Below, piece by piece: positions 7,927 to 17,383 of a stretch of DNA of 64,000 nt. The position numbers and the translations under genes are program-made. The stretch's first letter is position 1; every line of letters starts with the position of its first letter. The notes below the pieces were generated by a model. The model worked only from the letters and a program-made list of their open reading frames with translations. It made no database searches and was not told where the DNA came from. Source of the DNA: Halobacteriovorax marinus SJ (GTDB taxonomy: Bacteria; Bdellovibrionota; Bacteriovoracia; Bacteriovoracales; Bacteriovoracaceae); the NCBI RefSeq assembly GCF_000210915.2, contig NC_016620.1, positions 1,302,001 to 1,366,000 on the forward strand, written 5' to 3'.

Positions 7927-9261
7927 TTAGGCCATGGGTACGAGAGTTGATTTAACTACTCGAAATTTAAAGAAAAACACACAGCTTAGCCCAACAGACA
8001 TTATCGTGAGCCCTATGGCGAGTCCCGCCCAAAGCCCTGCTGCTTCCATTCCCTTGCTCGTGGCGAGCCAATATCCAATAGGGATACCTATACACCAGTT
8101 GAAAATGAGGGATAAGATCATTGGATGCTTTGTCTCTTCGAGACCTCTAAGTATTCCCCAGAGTGTGACTTGAATTCCATCAGGAATTTGAAAAAGCCCA
8201 ACATAGAGCAGTAGGCCTGCGCTATAGGAGATAAGCTCTGGATCATCAGTTGCAAAGCGAACAAGAATATCTGGAAAACTTAAGTACATAGCACAAGTTC
8301 CAATCATTATTATAGCAACCATAATGATGGAAGAGAGTGAGTAAATTAAAATCCCTTGCTGGCTACCAGCACCATATTCTTTTCCTACTTTTACAGAGGC
8401 AGCACTTGAGATGGCCAAAGGAATCATAAAAGTACAACTCGCAAGATTGATAACAATATTGTGCGAAGCTGAGGCGATAATTGACATTTTTCCAATCAGG
8501 ACAGTCACTGCTGAAAACATCAGAACTTCGCTTAAAGTTCCAAGCCCAATAGGGATACCAAATTTATAGATTCTCTTAAAGAGTACTTGATTAAAGTTCC
8601 AATCAATTTCAAACTTAGCTTTAGTGTAAATGAAGAGTGCACCAAACATAAGTGTTCTTGAAATAAGAGTTGCTAGGGCCGCACCTTTTATTCCCATTTC
8701 TGGGAAACCAAATTCTCCAAAGATAAAAATATAATTCATTCCAACATTAATTACGTTGAAGAAGAGTATTAGGGAATTTGAGAAGATATTCTTATCCCAA
8801 GCTTGCAGGTATTCTTTTGATATTTGAAAGAGTATCGCAGGTATAATACTAGGTCCCGCTATTAAAATATAATCTTTAATTAGGGGAGTTATAGTAGGGT
8901 TAAAATTAAAAAGTGGAAGCGCTACGATGAGTGCTCCTATGGCCACGAGAAGTCCCACACTAACAGTGAGCATTAAATAATGGGCATTGGCAAAAATAGA
9001 TTTATCTTTTTCGTTCTTCCCTCTGAATTGGCTAGTAAGAGGACCGACGGCAAATGTAATCCCAAGTCCAAACATTAATAGAGGTGCTAAGAGACCATTG
9101 GCCACCCCAAGGGCCGCCACAACATCATTGGAATATCTACCGGCAACTATTATATCTCCAATCCCAAAAAGCATTTGACCAACTTGTCCTGCGATAAGTG
9201 GGATTGAGAAGAGAAAAATCTCTTTTATAGTAGATAGATAGGTCTTTTTCATGAAAATCAT
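7927..9261 (-). CDS. MATE family multidrug efflux transporter (NorM-like)
   Basis: A 444-residue polytopic protein with about 12 membrane helices arranged as two repeats. The N-terminal bundle shows I-P-L-I-A-G-Q-V-G-Q-M and G-I-G-D-I-I-V-A-G-R-Y-S, the second repeat starts at K-F-G-I-P-I-G-L-G-T-L-S-E, both typical of MATE exporters that swap Na+ or H+ for organic cations. Length is the family norm. Two starts 9 bases apart are possible (9261 or 9252); neither has a clear Shine-Dalgarno sequence. The gene stands alone, divergent from the RND-type gene at 9356 across a 94-base gap. Confidence 0.9.
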   Translation of the reverse strand: MIFMKKTYLSTIKEIFLFSIPLIAGQVGQMLFGIGDIIVAGRYSNDVVAALGVANGLLAPLLMFGLGITFAVGPLTSQFRGKNEKDKSIFANAHYLMLTVSVGLLVAIGALIVALPLFNFNPTITPLIKDYILIAGPSIIPAILFQISKEYLQAWDKNIFSNSLILFFNVINVGMNYIFIFGEFGFPEMGIKGAALATLISRTLMFGALFIYTKAKFEIDWNFNQVLFKRIYKFGIPIGLGTLSEVLMFSAVTVLIGKMSIIASASHNIVINLASCTFMIPLAISSAASVKVGKEYGAGSQQGILIYSLSSIIMVAIIMIGTCAMYLSFPDILVRFATDDPELISYSAGLLLYVGLFQIPDGIQVTLWGILRGLEETKHPMILSLIFNWCIGIPIGYWLATSKGMEAAGLWAGLAIGLTIMSVGLSCVFFFKFRVVKSTLVPMA

Positions 9262-9355
9262 TTATCAGTAGTGTTGTTATTATGCAATCTATAGCAGATA
9301 ATTATAATGTTAATTATCAACTTGATTCATCTACTAATAAATATAGAGTAAAAAA

Positions 9356-11644
9356 GTGCATAATAAAATAAGAAATAGACTTGTCGACTTTGCTGTACTT
9401 CATCCTTATAGATGTCTAGTTATTGCACTTCTTCTATTTTTAAGTGGACTGCCATTTCTTTCAAATACGAGAATGGACTTCTCTGCCAAAGTTTGGTTTG
9501 CAAGCCACGACCCCAATATTAAAACTTTAGAGACATTCGAGAGAACATTTGGAAATGATGAGGCAGCAACTCTCATTATCGAGTCAGATAAAGATATATT
9601 TAATCCGCACTTCATGGATATTTTAAATAAGTTAACTGAGAAGATGTGGAAAGTTCCAGAGGTGATGAGAGTTCAGTCTTTAACTAACTTTTATTGGACG
9701 AGATCATTTGAGGATGAAATTCTAACTGAAGAGTTTCTGTATGCTGAAAAATTAAATGACCAACAATATCTTAATGAAAAGAAAGTGTCTGCTCTAGAGC
9801 ACAAAGTCATTCCTGGCTACTATATTAGTGAAGACGCTAAGAGTGCTTCTATCTATGCGTATATTTCTCATAACCCTGATGTCGCTCCGGATTACGCTAA
9901 AATTACTGAGGGATTAAAAGAGGTTACTAAGGAATTTGAAAATGAGCCTGGTATTAAATTTCACTATATGGGACAGCCTCCTCTTTCAGATCGTTTTCAG
10001 AAAGTATCTTTTGATGATTTAGGGACAATGGCCCCTCTTCTAATGTTACTAGTCATTATTTATCTCATCTTTTGTTTTAGATCAGTGATTGGTGTAGCGA
10101 TTCCAACTATTATTATTACGCTATCTCTAATATCTACAACAGCTCTAATTGGTGTTTTTGGGTTTACGATTAATAGTTTAACTTTTGTTTTACCCTCAAT
10201 TTTAATTGCAATTTCGGTGGCCGACTCTGTTCATATTATGGCCGCATTCTACGATGAATTCTCTAAGAAAGGTGATTGCTTTCATGCCTGTACTCACTCT
10301 TTAAGAAAGAATTTATGGCCAATATTTCTAACGACATTCTCAACGATGATTGGCTTTTTCTCCCTTTACTCAAGTGATATTAAGCCAGTTTCAGACCTTG
10401 GAGTCTTAGCGGGAGTGGGTACTTTTCTGGCCTTCTCCTATACGTACTTAACAACAATTCCACTACTCATAATCTTTAATAAGAATAGCGCCTCGAAAAG
10501 CTTAAACACTAAAACTCTTTCCGAGAGTGCTGTGAGAAGTTATCTCAACTTTGTTCGTGAGAAGAGAGTATGGATAATAACATTATTCATTTTAATTTCT
10601 GGATCTTTTACTTATTTAGCTCTTCAAAATGAGATCAACTCTGACCCCTATACTTACTTCTCTGAAAGTGACCCTATTTCGAAGGGAAATCGCTTTGTTT
10701 TAAATTCCTATGGAGGAGTCGGGGGGCCTGAGCTTATTGTTGATTCCGGTGAGCCTGGTGGAATCACTTCTCCTGAGTTCTTGTATAAAGTAGAGCTTTT
10801 TCAAGATTGGCTTGAAGATAAAGAGTATGTGAATAAATCGGTGAGTATAATTAATATTCTCAAAGAGATGAATCAATCTCTCAATGGTGGAAAGAAAGAA
10901 TTCTTCAAAATCCCTGAGAGAAAAGATCAAATTGCTCAAGAGCTCTTCATGTATACCATGTCACTTCCGGTGGGAATGGATTTAAATAATAGGATGGATC
11001 TCTCGCAACAGAAATTGCGCCTCTCCGTGCTGTGGTCTCTCCAAACTTCTAAAGATTCTTTAAAGGGCGTAGAGGATTATGAACAGAAGGCTAAAGAGAT
11101 AGGCCTCAATATCAAAACGACAGGTAAGCCAATACTCTTTCATAGAATGAATAGTTATGTTGTCTACACTTTCTTTACATCAATTGCTATGGCCCTCGTG
11201 CTCATAACAATTATTATGATCTTTATCTTTAAAGATTTAAAGTTAGGTCTATTGAGTCTCATCCCTAATATATTACCAATCGTTTTTGGTGCGGGAGCGC
11301 TTACTCTCTTGGACACCCCCATTGATATTGGATGTGCAATAGTGGCCTCTGTGACTCTTGGGATTGCTGTAGATGATACGATACATTTTCTAAGTCACTA
11401 CAATCTTCTTCGTAGAAGCGGAATGAATATCTATGACTCCATGTTTAAGGTATTCACTTCAACAGGGCTTGCATTAATAGTTACTACCGTAATCTTAGTT
11501 TCTTGTTTTGGACTGTTTATGTTTGCGAACTTAACTCCGAACATAAATTTCGGAATTCTTTGCGCTTTAGTTCTCTCTCTCGCTCTTGTTACTGACTTGC
11601 TCTTGTTGCCTGCTATTATTTTTTGTTTTAAAGACCGAGAGTAG
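9356..11644 (+). CDS. RND superfamily exporter (MMPL / HAE-3 type)
   Basis: A 762-residue membrane protein starting at GTG 9356. Layout: one helix near 20-38, a large periplasmic loop to about 215, five helices to about 370, one near 400-420, a second periplasmic loop, then five helices at 600-760. That is the duplicated 12-helix RND plan. Both halves have conserved intramembrane motifs (A-D-S-V-H-I-M and A-V-D-D-T-I-H-F-L), the latter typical of the hopanoid/lipid and MMPL-like exporters. There is no adjacent membrane fusion protein, which fits the HAE-3/MMPL subgroup rather than AcrB-type pumps. Likely exports a lipid or hydrophobic compound; substrate unknown. Ends overlapping the PilZ gene by 17 bp. 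Confidence 0.88.
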   Translation: MHNKIRNRLVDFAVLHPYRCLVIALLLFLSGLPFLSNTRMDFSAKVWFASHDPNIKTLETFERTFGNDEAATLIIESDKDIFNPHFMDILNKLTEKMWKVPEVMRVQSLTNFYWTRSFEDEILTEEFLYAEKLNDQQYLNEKKVSALEHKVIPGYYISEDAKSASIYAYISHNPDVAPDYAKITEGLKEVTKEFENEPGIKFHYMGQPPLSDRFQKVSFDDLGTMAPLLMLLVIIYLIFCFRSVIGVAIPTIIITLSLISTTALIGVFGFTINSLTFVLPSILIAISVADSVHIMAAFYDEFSKKGDCFHACTHSLRKNLWPIFLTTFSTMIGFFSLYSSDIKPVSDLGVLAGVGTFLAFSYTYLTTIPLLIIFNKNSASKSLNTKTLSESAVRSYLNFVREKRVWIITLFILISGSFTYLALQNEINSDPYTYFSESDPISKGNRFVLNSYGGVGGPELIVDSGEPGGITSPEFLYKVELFQDWLEDKEYVNKSVSIINILKEMNQSLNGGKKEFFKIPERKDQIAQELFMYTMSLPVGMDLNNRMDLSQQKLRLSVLWSLQTSKDSLKGVEDYEQKAKEIGLNIKTTGKPILFHRMNSYVVYTFFTSIAMALVLITIIMIFIFKDLKLGLLSLIPNILPIVFGAGALTLLDTPIDIGCAIVASVTLGIAVDDTIHFLSHYNLLRRSGMNIYDSMFKVFTSTGLALIVTTVILVSCFGLFMFANLTPNINFGILCALVLSLALVTDLLLLPAIIFCFKDRE

Positions 11645-12365
11645 GGTTATTTAAAATTCTTCCAAGGTGAAATTTTTCAATCATGGAAACATCTTCAAAA
11701 TGTAATCCAATACCTTGTGGATAACTTCCTGTTGCTTGTGCCTTTCTGACAACTTGTGCTTTACAGTGAAATTCTACGTCGTCTTTATTTCCAATTAGGA
11801 CTTTTACTTCTTTTCCAAGCTCTAATTCTTTATCCAAGAAGTGATTGGAGTCTTCACTCATGGATATGAAGGCACCTGTCTTTGAAAGATCATGGGTGTG
11901 GGCCAGAACACAGAGATCTTCATCGAGAACTACCCAAATTGGAAGTGTTTTTTGATAGCGCTTAGGTATAAGCCACCATCTCTTATCTGGATTTTTAACT
12001 GTGAATCTCACTGTCTTATTTATAATGAATAGGAGTGCCAGCGCTGTTGCTCCCAGTGATGCAAAGAGAGGAAGATACCACTGTGTGTGTAGAGCATATT
12101 TAAAAACAAAGTAATTATTAATATGAATAGCAAGAAGAAGCGGAACGATAGCAAGGCCAAGTAGTTTATGACCGTTAAAGGTTAGTGATAATGTAATTAA
12201 GCACATTGCTATGACAAACCAGTTAAAAATAGTGATCTGACTTAAAAGAATATCTATATTGAGCGCCGTCACCTGTGTTTGGAAAATAATTTGTAGTGGA
12301 ATTGAAATAACAACTCCAATCAAAACCAAACTTGTAAAGAGTAATAACTTCGGTCTTTGCTTCAT
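11628..12365 (-). CDS. Membrane protein with C-terminal PilZ domain (c-di-GMP sensor)
   Basis: A 245-residue protein. Four hydrophobic helices fill residues 5-110; a PilZ beta-barrel follows from about 125. The second PilZ signature [D/N]-x-S-x-x-G is present as D-L-S-K-T-G near residue 162; the Arg-rich first motif is less clear (K-R-Y-Q-K, about 135-139). PilZ domains bind cyclic di-GMP and pass the signal to a partner. Here the effector would be membrane-bound. It lies 3 bases downstream of the lytic transglycosylase gene, which suggests the two are co-transcribed. Confidence 0.82.
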   Translation of the reverse strand: MKQRPKLLLFTSLVLIGVVISIPLQIIFQTQVTALNIDILLSQITIFNWFVIAMCLITLSLTFNGHKLLGLAIVPLLLAIHINNYFVFKYALHTQWYLPLFASLGATALALLFIINKTVRFTVKNPDKRWWLIPKRYQKTLPIWVVLDEDLCVLAHTHDLSKTGAFISMSEDSNHFLDKELELGKEVKVLIGNKDDVEFHCKAQVVRKAQATGSYPQGIGLHFEDVSMIEKFHLGRILNNPTLGL

Positions 12366-12368
12366 ACC

Positions 12369-13415
12369 TTATTCCTTATCGATAGAGTATTGTCTGCAGT
12401 AACTCTTTACTTTATAGACATACTTTCTAGCTTCTTTTAACTCTCTTGAGTCAAGCCAGTAGATTCCTTTATTGAGTAAACTCCTCTTCACTCGGCTAGG
12501 GCCAGAATTATAACTTGCAAGTATAACGGAGGTGATCTCTTCGCTATTGTCCTTTAGACCAGAGGGAAGGGCTTCTGCATTCTGGGGTCTCTTCCAATAA
12601 TTTGAAATATATTTAAGGTAGTCATAGCCCCCTTGAATAGATTCCCTAGGATTGAGTTTCCAGTCATTATCTTTGTTAATTTTTCCCGTTTCTATGTACT
12701 TCTTTAAAACTGATGCCGGTAGGCGACCCCACTTGGGGTAGGGGGTATAATCTCTATTTTCTAATAATTGTCTTTCTGCAACTGGAGTTATTTGTGTGAG
12801 TCCAACCGCCTTGGCCCAGCTTACGGCCTTTGGGTTGAAGCTAGACTCTTGAGCAATTAGTCCGGCCATGAGAGCGGAGTTCATATGCATATTATTTGAG
12901 ACTTCTTTAAGGGCCCTTTTAACAGATGATCTTGCTCTAATTTTTGCGGCCGAAAGAAGTGGCATTTTTTGTATGTCGCAGTCTGGAAATGGATAGTGCT
13001 TTCCAATAGGGGTTGCGACAGGGCTACTTTTATAGACGACATTAAAGTTATGAGACTCTACTGGAGGTAAAGTTAGGTTGTCGATGCGATAAAGTATTCG
13101 ATCTTTTGTTTTAAATACTTCTGAGATTGACTCTACCTGTTTCGTAATGTCTTTATCATTGTAGAAGAAGTAAACTTGATCTTCTTTGGCATTAATTGGT
13201 CTTTGTATTTCAATTTGAAAGTTTCGACTCTCGTGTAGTACTTGGTACTTGGGAGAGAAAATTATATTGTTGGAGGACTTATAAAATGTTTTCTCCATAG
13301 AAGTACCGAAATACTGTTGCTCTAATTGAGAGAGTGAGTACGAAGATCCAAATGGGTGATAGGGACCGGCGCAGCTTACAAATAAAAGTGAGATGAAAAA
13401 GTAGAGGACTTTCAA
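12369..13415 (-). CDS. Lytic transglycosylase lipoprotein (SLT domain)
   Basis: A 348-residue exported protein with lipobox F-V-S-C (Cys15). An ~120-residue N-terminal domain of unknown fold precedes an SLT domain: A-Q-E-S-S-F-N-P (188-195, catalytic Glu190), A-V-G-L-T-Q-I-T-P and later A-S-Y-N-S-G-P-S-R-V, the three family signatures. It cuts the glycan strands of peptidoglycan, leaving anhydro-muramyl ends, and acts from the periplasmic face of a membrane. It is the first gene of a pair with the PilZ protein, so cell-wall cutting and c-di-GMP sensing are genetically linked here. Confidence 0.88.
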   Translation of the reverse strand: MKVLYFFISLLFVSCAGPYHPFGSSYSLSQLEQQYFGTSMEKTFYKSSNNIIFSPKYQVLHESRNFQIEIQRPINAKEDQVYFFYNDKDITKQVESISEVFKTKDRILYRIDNLTLPPVESHNFNVVYKSSPVATPIGKHYPFPDCDIQKMPLLSAAKIRARSSVKRALKEVSNNMHMNSALMAGLIAQESSFNPKAVSWAKAVGLTQITPVAERQLLENRDYTPYPKWGRLPASVLKKYIETGKINKDNDWKLNPRESIQGGYDYLKYISNYWKRPQNAEALPSGLKDNSEEITSVILASYNSGPSRVKRSLLNKGIYWLDSRELKEARKYVYKVKSYCRQYSIDKE

Positions 13416-13602
13416 GCCACTTCCTTGGTTAAGATGTTAGTAAGTAAAAGGTTTCCATATAGGCACTATACAGAAATAGCTGAGCGAATCACTTTGAAAA
13501 AGGTTTTTTGAGTTATCAGGGGTTTATAGAGGAAATTCGGCACTATTTCTTGGCGCTTATTTTGTGGGGAAGCTAAATTTTGCCTAGAAATTGGGCCAAA
13601 AG

Positions 13603-13630
13603 TTACACTTCTTTTCAATTCTTCTATAGA
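13603..13630 (+). promoter_or_regulatory. Candidate sigma-70 promoter of the moxR operon
   Basis: TTACAC at 13603-13608 and TATAGA at 13625-13630 are spaced by 16 bases. A start site near 13637 would exclude the upstream GTG at 13636 and fit the GTG at 13651 as the moxR start. Read by eye only. Confidence 0.35.
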
Positions 13631-13650
13631 ATAGAGTGATAGGAGATTTT

Positions 13651-14580
13651 GTGAAAGCATCAACATATTTAAATGATAAGGTTTCGCACGCCTTTGAGAC
13701 GTGTAATTCAATATTTCTCGGCAAAGAAGATCAATTAAAGATCGCCTTTATAAGTATGCTCTCGAAAGGGCATCTATTAATTGAGGACGTTCCTGGAGTT
13801 GGGAAGACGACTTTAGTTTACTTACTATCTCATATTTTTGGATTAAATCTTTCAAGGATTCAGTTTACAAATGATCTTCTTGCATCAGATATCTTAGGGA
13901 CTTCGATTTTCGACAAGCAAACAGCGAGTTTTATTTTTAATAAGGGACCTATCTTTAGTCGAATGGTTCTTGGCGATGAATTAAATAGGGCCTCTCCAAA
14001 AACACAAAGTGCATTACTTCAGGCCATGGAGGAGAGGTATATCACTGTAGATGGTGGTGAATATCAACTAGAGGAACCATTCATTGTTGTGGCCACTCAG
14101 AATCCTCTCGATCAAATTGGAACAAACCCCTTGCCTGAATCACAATTGGATAGATTCTTTATGAGTCTCTCAATTGGTCTACCATCAAGAGAGTATGAAA
14201 AGAAAATTCTCTTAGGAGACAATATAAGAGATCAAATTAATGGCCTTCATGCATTTCTAAGTTTAGAGGAATATTTATCAATTCATAAAATGATTCAAAA
14301 AATTCATATTGAAGAAAGTCTCATTGAGTATGTCTTGAACTTCTTAGAGTACTGCCGAGAGAACTTAGATAGTGGTATGAAACTCTCTCTAAGAGCGGGG
14401 AGAGATTTATTACTTGCCTCTAGAGCGTGCGCCTTTTTTGAAAAGAGAGATTTTGTTACTCCCCATGACGTTCAAACGATTGCACCTTATGTTTTGGCTC
14501 ATAGATTAAACTCTAGAATGGGACTTACCTCTTCGCAAGATCAGATACGTGAGGCCTTAGAGAATGTAGCCATTAGGTAA
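13651..14580 (+). CDS. MoxR-family AAA+ ATPase
   Basis: A 309-residue AAA+ protein. Walker A is G-V-G-K-T-T (49-54), Walker B is D-E-L-N-R-A-S-P-K, with the family-specific Q-N-P-L-D-Q-I-G-T-N-P-L-P-E and L-D-R-F segments. MoxR proteins act as chaperone-like ATPases that mature protein complexes and are usually paired with DUF58 proteins, as here. I chose GTG 13651 because AGGAG lies 5 bases upstream; a frame-consistent GTG at 13636 has no such site and would overlap the promoter. It is the first gene of a six-gene run to 21147, abutting the DUF58 gene directly. Confidence 0.9.
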   Translation: MKASTYLNDKVSHAFETCNSIFLGKEDQLKIAFISMLSKGHLLIEDVPGVGKTTLVYLLSHIFGLNLSRIQFTNDLLASDILGTSIFDKQTASFIFNKGPIFSRMVLGDELNRASPKTQSALLQAMEERYITVDGGEYQLEEPFIVVATQNPLDQIGTNPLPESQLDRFFMSLSIGLPSREYEKKILLGDNIRDQINGLHAFLSLEEYLSIHKMIQKIHIEESLIEYVLNFLEYCRENLDSGMKLSLRAGRDLLLASRACAFFEKRDFVTPHDVQTIAPYVLAHRLNSRMGLTSSQDQIREALENVAIR

Positions 14581-15471
14581 ATGAAGTTATCAGCGAATAA
14601 AACCTATATTCTCCCCACTAAGTTTGGCCTCGCTCTTGGTTTTGTAGCTTTCCTCGTTTTTATTATTGCCATTACATTTGGTCATCCATTTTCATACTTT
14701 ATAACTTTTTTCATTGTTGCAATTATTATTGTTTGTGCCTTTTATACTAATAATTCTATCTCTAGATTGAAGTCCTTTTCTTTTAAGGATGAGTACGTAG
14801 AGTTGGGAGTAGATTCTTCAATTCTCTTTGAAGTCTCTTCTAAAGAGGTTGGTGAATATAAGAATATTGAAACGAAGGTTGGAAAGAGAGGAGCTACGAA
14901 AGTGAGCTCGGTTGGTGAGAAGAACTTAAAACTAAGGGCCATGGTAAATCCAAGTCGATGTGGTGTTTTCTCTCTTTGGAGAGTTAGGATTAGCTCCACT
15001 TACCCGTTGGGTCTTTTCTACGCTTGGAAGTATATCATGCCAAATAAAGAGGCGATCGTTTATCCAAAAAGAGTGAGGGATAAGTCATCTAGCTATGAGT
15101 CTGAATATGTTGCAAGTGAAGAAGAGAGCTTAGATTTAAACCCTGAGTCTAATGATGAATTTCTAGATCATAGAAGGTTTAGAGACAATGATTATTGGAA
15201 GCATATTGATTGGAAGGCCTACGCAAGAGGGAGAGGTCTCTTAACTAAGAATTTCTCTGGCACAAGTTCAAAAGTCAAAACTATAAAAATGTCTAGCTCA
15301 GATAATTTAGAGAAATTAGGAATTGTAGTGAATGATGTATTGGACGCCTTTGAGTCTAATAGAGATTCAATTTTAATTTGTGATAATGAGGTTGTCTCTA
15401 GAGGTAGAAATCTTGGACATTTAAATAAGTGTTTAAGAGTCCTTAGTCAATTTGGGGGACGAGTTGAGTAA
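14581..15471 (+). CDS. DUF58 domain membrane protein
   Basis: A 296-residue protein whose ATG directly follows the moxR stop. Two membrane helices (about 15-57) are followed by a beta-rich region and the DUF58 signature R-R-F-R-D-N-D-Y-W-K-H-I-D-W-K-A-Y-A-R, a basic motif preceding a VWA-like fold. DUF58 proteins are the standard partner of MoxR ATPases; their biochemical role is not settled. The chain ends soon after the motif, so any VWA part is short or degenerate. Its last bases overlap the start of the transglutaminase gene. Confidence 0.85.
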   Translation: MKLSANKTYILPTKFGLALGFVAFLVFIIAITFGHPFSYFITFFIVAIIIVCAFYTNNSISRLKSFSFKDEYVELGVDSSILFEVSSKEVGEYKNIETKVGKRGATKVSSVGEKNLKLRAMVNPSRCGVFSLWRVRISSTYPLGLFYAWKYIMPNKEAIVYPKRVRDKSSSYESEYVASEEESLDLNPESNDEFLDHRRFRDNDYWKHIDWKAYARGRGLLTKNFSGTSSKVKTIKMSSSDNLEKLGIVVNDVLDAFESNRDSILICDNEVVSRGRNLGHLNKCLRVLSQFGGRVE

Positions 15472-17383
15472 GATATTCACAAAGATTTCACTTATTTTCT
15501 ATATCTTCTTGATGATCTTCTTTCTTCCATACTTCTCATGGATGAGTATAGGGCTTTATAGTTCAATTATTTTAACGATTCTCTTATATAAGAAATTAAA
15601 ATTTAAATCTCTTCTCTGGTTAAGGATGCCATTTCTCTTAGTATCTATTTTCCTTATTTATAAAGAATACGGAACATGGAGAGGATTTGAGCCAGCAAGT
15701 ATTCTCTTTTCAACACTGGTCATACTCAAGGTATTTGAACTCAAGACGAAGCGAGATATCTACTCTTTGGTTCTCATTCAATTTTTACATATAATTTCAC
15801 TGAGTTTATTAGTTGAAGATTTCTACTACCTCTTCATTATCTTTATAAGCTTAGTCATTTCCTTTTCAAATATTTATATCCTCTCTCAACTCTCAATTGG
15901 AGAGGCCCATTATAGGAAAGGGGTTAAGAAGATATTAAAGTATTCTCTCTATGGTGCTCCCATTGTTATCATTCTCTTTCTTGTTTTTCCTAGGTTTAAT
16001 TTTGGAGGATTTCTTCTCTCTACGACAACTGCTACCACTGGCTTTAGCGAGGAGCTTAAGCCTGGTGATATTTCAGAAATTATTAAAGACCCTTCAGTTG
16101 TTTTTCACGTTAAGTTTACGAAGCGCTTTAAAAGACTTGATATGTATTGGAGAGGACAAATACTCGCTAAGAATAATAATTTTGACTGGTCTAAAACACC
16201 TCTTCCTGAAAGAAGAAATACGGAAACGATATATAAGAAGTTTGACTACTTTGTAACATATGACACTTTGGCGAGTGGTCCACTTTATACCCTTGAGAAG
16301 ACAAGAAAGGTTTCATTAACTTCTGCGGGCTCTGTTATTAGTAGAAAGGGAAATCTTTATTTCTCTACACCTCTTCTTAATCAGAAATCTAAATTTAAAG
16401 GTTGGCTTGGTCCAAAGGTTGCTGCCAAATTATCGAAAAATTATAAGCAAACATATTTACAGGTTGATATTCCTAAGAGTTCCAAAGTTCAAAACTTTAT
16501 TAAAGAGAATGAGAAACTTAAAGGAAAACCAACTGAAGTCGCACTTTTTCTAAAGGACTTTTTTAGAAAGAATTTTCTCTATTCCACGGCCCCTGGTGTC
16601 TATACGGGAGAGAGTGCATTAGATGAATTTCTCTTTAGCCGAAGAGTTGGCTTCTGTGGTCACTACGCGTCTGCAAGTGCTACACTATTTCGTCTCTTTG
16701 ATATTCCAGCTCGAGTGGTTGTGGGATATCAGGGAGGGTTATACAATGATGTAGGGGACTTCTATATTATTACAAATAAAGATGCCCATACCTGGATTGA
16801 GTATTTAGACGAATCGGGTATCTGGACTCGCTTTGATGCCGTTAGTGTTATTTCTCCCGAGCGTATTGCCTATGGTGCTGATGCTTACTTTGAATACGAA
16901 AGGTTTAGAGGTAACTCTACAAATATTGAAGACTTTATCTCCTCTCGTTCAGGTGTGCTCTCCGACTGGCGTCAATATTTACAAAATATCTACTATCAAT
17001 CGGGAACACTATTCTTTAATTATGATTTAGAGGCCCAGAGAGAACTCTTTCGTGGTCTTTTAAGGTACAAGTATAGAGATTCATCAATTGCATTCTATTT
17101 GCCTTATATTCTATTATTTTCTCTCTTTTATTTAATTTTTAGATTTAGGGTAAAATTGCAAAGCGTTTTACTCTACTTCTGTATTCTTAAGTATGAGAGA
17201 ATGAATTGGCATGAATTCAGTGTTCTAAGTGAAGCACAACTTATGAAGTCTATTGAGGGAAGATCAGATCACTTAAGGGACTTACTCTTATTCCATCAAA
17301 GTCTAAGGTATGATCGCGGTGAGTCACTGCTAAAAGAGTTGTCTTTCTTTTTAAGGGCCTTTAGAATTTTAATCTATGGCTAA
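15464..17383 (+). CDS. TgpA-like membrane transglutaminase
   Basis: A ~639-residue protein: a block of about seven hydrophobic helices (to residue ~180), a large periplasmic region, then another helix near residue 550 and a cytoplasmic tail. The transglutaminase core has G-F-C-G-H-Y-A-S-A (Cys398), D-A-H-T-W-I-E-Y and F-D-A-V-S, giving the Cys-His-Asp triad. This matches the TgpA/DUF3488 architecture commonly found next to moxR and DUF58 genes. Start: TTG 15464 has GGGGGA upstream; a TTG at 15452 is also in frame. It overlaps both neighbours by 8 bases. Likely modifies or cross-links proteins at the outer face of the inner membrane. Confidence 0.87.
   Translation: MSKIFTKISLIFYIFLMIFFLPYFSWMSIGLYSSIILTILLYKKLKFKSLLWLRMPFLLVSIFLIYKEYGTWRGFEPASILFSTLVILKVFELKTKRDIYSLVLIQFLHIISLSLLVEDFYYLFIIFISLVISFSNIYILSQLSIGEAHYRKGVKKILKYSLYGAPIVIILFLVFPRFNFGGFLLSTTTATTGFSEELKPGDISEIIKDPSVVFHVKFTKRFKRLDMYWRGQILAKNNNFDWSKTPLPERRNTETIYKKFDYFVTYDTLASGPLYTLEKTRKVSLTSAGSVISRKGNLYFSTPLLNQKSKFKGWLGPKVAAKLSKNYKQTYLQVDIPKSSKVQNFIKENEKLKGKPTEVALFLKDFFRKNFLYSTAPGVYTGESALDEFLFSRRVGFCGHYASASATLFRLFDIPARVVVGYQGGLYNDVGDFYIITNKDAHTWIEYLDESGIWTRFDAVSVISPERIAYGADAYFEYERFRGNSTNIEDFISSRSGVLSDWRQYLQNIYYQSGTLFFNYDLEAQRELFRGLLRYKYRDSSIAFYLPYILLFSLFYLIFRFRVKLQSVLLYFCILKYERMNWHEFSVLSEAQLMKSIEGRSDHLRDLLLFHQSLRYDRGESLLKELSFFLRAFRILIYG

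Noticed and set aside
13466-13711. 81-codon minus-strand frame before moxR
   Set aside because: Overlaps the moxR promoter and start, has no ribosome-binding site and no protein-like pattern.
14742-14999. 85-codon minus-strand frame inside the DUF58 gene
   Set aside because: Shadow of a strongly supported gene; no ribosome-binding site or domain.
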